From: Anarhynchus alexandrinus
Taxonomy: Eukaryota; Chordata; Aves; Charadriiformes; Charadriidae
Assembly (NCBI GenBank): GCA_008711295.1
Contig: VUYV01000179.1
Location: 124,001-188,000 of the forward strand
Length of the DNA stretch: 64,000 bases
Direction of reading: 5' to 3'
The notes below the pieces were generated by a model, which did no database searches, was not told where the DNA came from, and saw nothing but the letters and a program-made list of their open reading frames with translations. Below are positions 58,521 through 64,000 of the stretch, piece by piece. Position 1 is the first letter of the stretch, and every line of letters begins with the position of its first letter. Position numbers and translations under genes: made by a program.

Positions 58521-61500
58521 TTTGTCTTTTTAAGGACTGTTCCAAAGCTTATTAATCTCAGTATGTCACGCTTAGTTCTCCCCACATTACCCAAGATCAG
58601 ATGCTGGATGTATGCACTAACCTTTCAAGGTTGGTTCTGGGACTGTACTTCCTAGAAAATACGAAAGATAAATTATTTTGACCCACCATTTGTATCCATC
58701 AGGTCTACCAGAATACAGCTTGTTCCATCTTATCATTACTTGGCACAGAGAAATTAGAATGGATGAAATAAAATCTTTCCCAAAAGTTTTTTCAGAATCA
58801 CATAGTAAACCAGTGTCTGTTGGTGAGGTGCAAACCCAATGGAGTAACTACCTAACAGATATCCACAAAACACATCTCTCCACATTTTTGGATCAGCTGC
58901 AAGCAGAACTGCCGAAGGTACAAGCTGACTGGTAGGAATATTTCCTGCCTAGTTTCATGTCTATCTAGAGTAATTTGTGAACACACTAATGGTGTCTTAT
59001 TAAGAAAGATTGTTGGAGACAAAATGTATGTCAACCATTAAAAAAAAAAAATTAATATCTTAGAAAGTAGGTAAAAAAGTGTTATTTCGTATTTTTGGGT
59101 TGTGAAATGTGAATAAAGATCAGCCATCCTTGACCTACATGGCTGATGAAAAACTAAGTGGGAGGATGAATTCTGATAGAGAGATAAGATGCTGAGAAAA
59201 GAGTAGATTGAATAATGTGTCTGGGATTGTAACTAATTCAGAAATAACTCATGGACTGAAGTGTAACCAAGGACTAGAATATAAATAGTTTGAGCAGAAC
59301 AATGGGAGCCTTGAGTGAAAGCAAAGTGACAGGGTCAGTAATTGAAGGAAATGCAAATGGACTCTAAAGCAGGATAAATGGATGCATAAGAGGTAATTTC
59401 AGGGGTATTACAGATCTGTGGAAAGATAATAACGAGAAATGCAGCATTGACACCAGGAAATGCAACGTTTTTGCCCAACATTTTGGTGTGACCAGAAGTT
59501 AATTTTAAGTCAGATTGTCGTCCATCCATATGGGATCTTATGGACACCTTGAGTGCCTTTTGGTAAGGAATTACATTCATTATTTGTTTCATCTCTATGT
59601 TTCACCTACTTCTGACTTTCTTTGTTTTCCAGTTTTTTAAATGCTGGACTGTTGTGACACATTCCAAAGAGATTTTTGATCCTGTTGTTCACTAAGAACA
59701 ATTTGGACTTCAGGTGTTGCAGCAGAAAATTCTGGAGACGTGATCTAGAAGTCTTCATCATGACGTGAGGGTTAGGACCATACTTATATGAGCACACCTT
59801 TAGTCAGCCCAGCTACTTCTTTCCAGTGGGTTTTTAAAAAATTCTAAACCACCCGTGATGGCACTATAAAGTACATCAGGGGGCATATATTTATGTCAGA
59901 TAATGTTCTGACACGCCCTGATGATATCAGGACAGATGCCTGTATTTCAGCTGCCTGTACCTCCATTAAAACTGTCAGAATAGTTTCCTGGCAAATGCAG
60001 GAAACTGAGGCACAAAAGGGCAAAATAATTTATTCTGTGTTATTCAGGAACTTTGTATTTGGAGCTGGATCCAGAATGCACGGCCCTTAGATCTCAGCCA
60101 AGTGTGGAATACCTTCAGGGAAAAAGTGCCCTGAAATCTTTCATGTCCTACCATTAACATTAACATTCTCCCTTCATTATGCAGAAAGAATCAATGAACT
60201 TTGTTATCAAATGTGTAGTTTAACTTTAGAAAATGAAAGAAAGTTCAGAATTAAATAAGGTTCAGAATAAAATTATGAACAGCACTAGTAAGTTTTTTGT
60301 CTACTTGGGATCTTCTGTTCTCACCAAATTTTGGCTACCTTCCTATTCCCTAAAACCTGACAGGCTGGAGGTCTTCAAGAAGAAATAACAAGCTGCTGTA
60401 CTTTCAAGTTTACATATGCCTCGTACAGAAAATCCCATTCTTTTGCAAGGAATAAATCCATTAGGACAAATCTTTCCCCTTTAGTGCCAGCACTGTCTCC
60501 TCCTCTAGTTTTGCAACATTTATGGAGAGCTTTGTAAGTTCACTTGACATTATAAACAGCATGTCCATATCACATATGTGCTAATCACACACTGTGATAC
60601 TTCCATACCACAACAAAGCATCTCCCATTAGTCACAGGATGCGGGTAGAAAGTCAGATAAACTTTCACTTTTGGAATGCTTTAAAAGCACATCAAGCTTA
60701 AGAGTGTAGAGAAATGGTGTGGTTCATGGCCTGGTTCAGAGCATCATGATTTTTATTGGTCAAGATGCACAACAGCTTGTAGTTTCCCTTAAACTAAACA
60801 TTAAGGTTCAGGCTGGGATGCTCAGGAGCAAGGTGGACTGGAAAGATCCCACGCATGGTAAGGCTTGTATCATGACACTAGGAAAAGATGGAGGAAATAA
60901 AAGATCTGTCTTCTCCTCGAAGAGGTAGGAGACTGGACATGCTAGGAAATGTAATTAATGAAATGGAACCAGATAGGATGGGCAAAGAGGAGACTTAGGT
61001 TGCAGGAATACATACAAAGCAGAAAGTGTTGTCATAATTTCGAACATTACTTCACTCTCCCTTACCCCTCCAGGTTTTTGTTACTCTGCCTGATGTTTCA
61101 GCCTTCACAGAAAAGCTGTTTTAACAAGACGGGTGCATTTGTTGTCTGTTTTAGTGAAGACTGATGATTTAGTTTAAGTGGCCAGTGAAGGTGAGTTTAA
61201 GCCAAACTGCTTGGCTTCGCGCTGTCCTGGCATCTCTGCTGGGAGGCAACAGCCTGCAGCAGAAGACAGCAGCGGACAGCCAGGGAAGCCAACGTCTTCA
61301 GAGGCTCCAAGCAGATCTCAGAGCTTCCCTGACCATACTTCTACCCACTTTAGGGAACACAACTGGAAAAACGATCAAGGGCAAAACAAGAAGAAAAACA
61401 GTATCAGTTTGATAAGGTTTGTTCTCGTTGTGTAGACTGCTCATAAACCGTATATCTAGCACATTAAATCTGGAGTGGATTTGTGTTTGTAATCCTGTTA

Positions 61501-64000
61501 ACAAAATTCATAATAATTTTTAAAAAAAATATATATAGCCTTTTGAAAATTTTCTCTTAAGATGGGATAGACTTTTAAGCCCTGCAGTAGCAAGCACACC
61601 TTCCTTACATAAAGGGGCAAAAAGCTTCACGTAGCTGATTTACACAAAAGATTTACGTTGTTGTAAAGCTATCTTCTATGGATCCCATTGGCAATATTGC
61701 CCACAAAATATTATTGTCTTTTTCATAATTTTCTTGGAAATTCATCAAGTGTGGGAAATTGTGGCTTTTCAGAAGAATAAACCCTTGGTAACATGACTTG
61801 GAGTGGAGGTTTTTCACTTTGTGAAAGTTTGTCCTGAGGCTTTTTGAGTGTTTATTTGAACCAGCATACAAATAGAATGAAGATATTACTGGAATTTTAT
61901 CTTAATTCTTGTTCTCTACCTTCCTCATTTTCTAGGACTGTATAGACACAGCACCATCCACCTTGCATGTATATTAAAAAGAAGGATTCAGTTTGCAGTC
62001 AAGATGTGTGAATAAACAAAAATGTTTATTACTGTGATCAGACAGGTGTTCAAGAGATTTCATAAAAGTCACCCAAGAGAGAATCAGGAGACTGAAGCCC
62101 AGTTCCTAAAGCTAAATCACAGAAGCACTTCTGTAACCATCCCAGCTTAACCTTCCTATGTGCTTGTCCCAGTGTTTTACCTTGTAGCAGGGATTTTTAT
62201 TGCAGAATTAGCACGATTTTAATTAATTTTTGCAGCCATATGCAAGCTCTCAATTAAAGGCATTACCTTCTGTCCATATGCTCTTAGTTTTTCTTATTAT
62301 GTTTGTTTTGCCCATTGCCAAAGAGAGGAAGGTTAAAGAAGTAAGAGCAGTCAACTTTGTGTTAGCCACAGGTGCGGGTTATCCAGCTGGCACGAACAAA
62401 ACACTGCAGACACACAGAAGTCAGCCGAAGTCTGGCAAAGCTTATGAGCTCACATGTAGACATGGCCTTACTGGTTCCAGACCTAACTTGAACGTCTCTA
62501 TATCGTGCTCTCAGGAATGGAAGGGATTTGTTAACCTCATCTAATACTGACCCTGACAGACCTGAGCTGGCTTTGCACAGCTCCATGAGGTTTTTTCTTC
62601 CTACTGAATACCTCAGCTCTTGGTACTCTAAAGATTTATTACTGTTGCATTAATGCGACTGAGCTATTTCTTGACCTGAGCTGTCACTATGAGTTATGGG
62701 ACCCAAGCGGTGGGAGATTTATTCCTTGTGTTTTATGGGATGCTTGATGTTTTGGAAAGGGAGGACTTCCATTGCCCCACTCTGAAAGGACTTTATGTTC
62801 ACTTGCCTGGAGCCAACTGTTGTAATTTGATGTAGTTCCATTGAAGTCAGTGGAGTTATGTCAGGAAACCAGGTTACAAGAGAGAAGATTAAATGCCAAA
62901 TACTTATTTAATAAACTCTTGATCATTCGTTAACACCTTATATACTATTTCTATATTTGCTGTTCTAGGAAAACGTATTCCAACCATTTTCTTGAAACAA
63001 AAAATGAAGAAAAGAGTGATTCCTATAGAAATATATGAAATCACTCATTTTATAAAATTTCATTTTGAATAAACTTTAACAAAGGATAAAACAAGTGGCA
63101 CTGGATTCAATTAATGTTACATGGGTTTTTTCCCTTATTTCTTTTAAAACTCAGACATCTGTTTTAATAAAATGTTCCTGCTAAACAAAATAATAAACAT
63201 TCTAATTTTTAATTTGGTATGGTATTGACTTATACAGACTGTTAGTTTTCTAAGGAAATAATTCATTTCTAATTTTGGCATAACATGCCTGTCCTATATT
63301 GCTTTTTTAAAGCTGCAACACTAAATTAATACTTTTTTACTTAAATGGTTTTGATCCACTATACGCTTCACCTCAGGGAAAAAAATGAACAAACAATGAA
63401 CCAATAATCTAAAACAGACTTTTAAAATTCCTCTTATAATTATTGATGTTAGCCCCAGAAAAGAAATATACTGAAGATGCAATTTGGCAGTTCTCCTTCA
63501 ATGCTAACAGTCAAGGAAAACTTGTTTTACAAAGTCAATGTAAATATGAAACAACAGAAAGAATTTTCTGTTAAAAACATTGAATTTCTCTGTGGTCTAC
63601 AAAAGCCTAACCCATCAGTAGTTTAAGAGACCAATTTACATACTATACATAATACTGGGGTGTAAGACAAAGAAATAGGCAATTACTTTGTTATCCCCAA
63701 AGCAGGTAGGTGAGAACAGCGCAAGGAAAGAGGGAACGAATGGATGAGGCATTTGATATTAGCTTGGGGACGTTCACCTTCCATTCTGTTGCACTGTGTA
63801 AACAAACCCGAAGATAAGCTCATCTTTCAATGCTGTCATTTCTCAAAGCTGTATGTATACAGCTGAGACAGAGGAAGCAATGTCTGACGGTTTGCTACAG
63901 TGGAGACTGGTGACAAGCTCCTGTTCGGAGCAGCAATGGTGGATCTATGAAATAACTAATCTGAAGGACCATGTTTCTTAAGGAGATATTGCCTGAACAC
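58521..64000. other. Unique AT-rich sequence to the window end
   Basis: No gene was recognised. The frame at 58678-58935 (+, 85 codons) reads as a plausible but unrecognised peptide. A slightly GC-richer stretch at 61190-61400 is open in two plus frames (85 and 75 codons), which points to a local lack of stops. An A12 run lies at 59040-59051. A possible very old CR1 tail is noted at about 62513-62560. No RNA gene was seen. Confidence 0.55.

Noticed and set aside
61178..61435. Two overlapping plus frames of 85 and 75 codons as a gene
   Set aside because: Two frames open together point to local composition. Neither peptide is recognisable.

Overview
This window looks like an intergenic or deep-intronic stretch of a bird genome. 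It is clearly AT-rich, has no recognisable protein-coding gene, and its only confident genes are the decayed second reading frames of CR1 retrotransposons. The avian call rests on several 5'-truncated CR1 LINEs that end in the typical tail of ATTCTATG-type octamers, on a solo LTR of the ERV-L type I associate with non-galliform birds, and on the near absence of other repeat classes. I cannot name the species. I found no tRNA, rRNA or CRISPR array.

Layout. 1-7657 is mostly unique sequence, with a short LTR fragment next to a purine microsatellite (3549-3647) and an ancient L3-like CR1 copy (about 5385-5965). 7658-8188 is a younger CR1 on the minus strand. 8189-18578 is mostly unique and holds a long imperfect hairpin (10674-10762), an AATAAA-plus-A15 motif (14221-14256), a 22-bp tandem duplication (16152-16195), a candidate conserved non-coding block (about 16600-17160) and a small CpG-rich patch (about 18030-18245). 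18612-19017 is a plus-strand CR1 with an assembly artefact inside it: a 30-bp duplication around an Illumina-adapter-like 10-mer and an N. 28978-29233 is another plus-strand CR1. An older minus-strand CR1 (35809-36250) abuts a stretch that is open in two frames. Two solo LTRs with matching 5-bp target-site duplications lie at 39848-40693 and 42698-43129, both on the minus strand. The longest CR1 is at 45919-46826 (minus). From about 46.8 kb to the end there is unique AT-rich DNA with a few low-complexity tracts, palindromes and candidate conserved blocks.

Nothing forms an operon, pathway or gene cluster. The history readable here is retroelement layering: an ancient L3-like CR1, an older CR1, two kinds of younger CR1, and LTR retroviruses reduced to solo LTRs. 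The observations most worth checking are the roughly 89-nt hairpin near 10.7 kb, the adapter-like artefact at 18.76 kb, the two-frame open segment at 36.25-36.61 kb and the CpG-rich patch at 18.1 kb. I did not find a convincing undescribed biological system.
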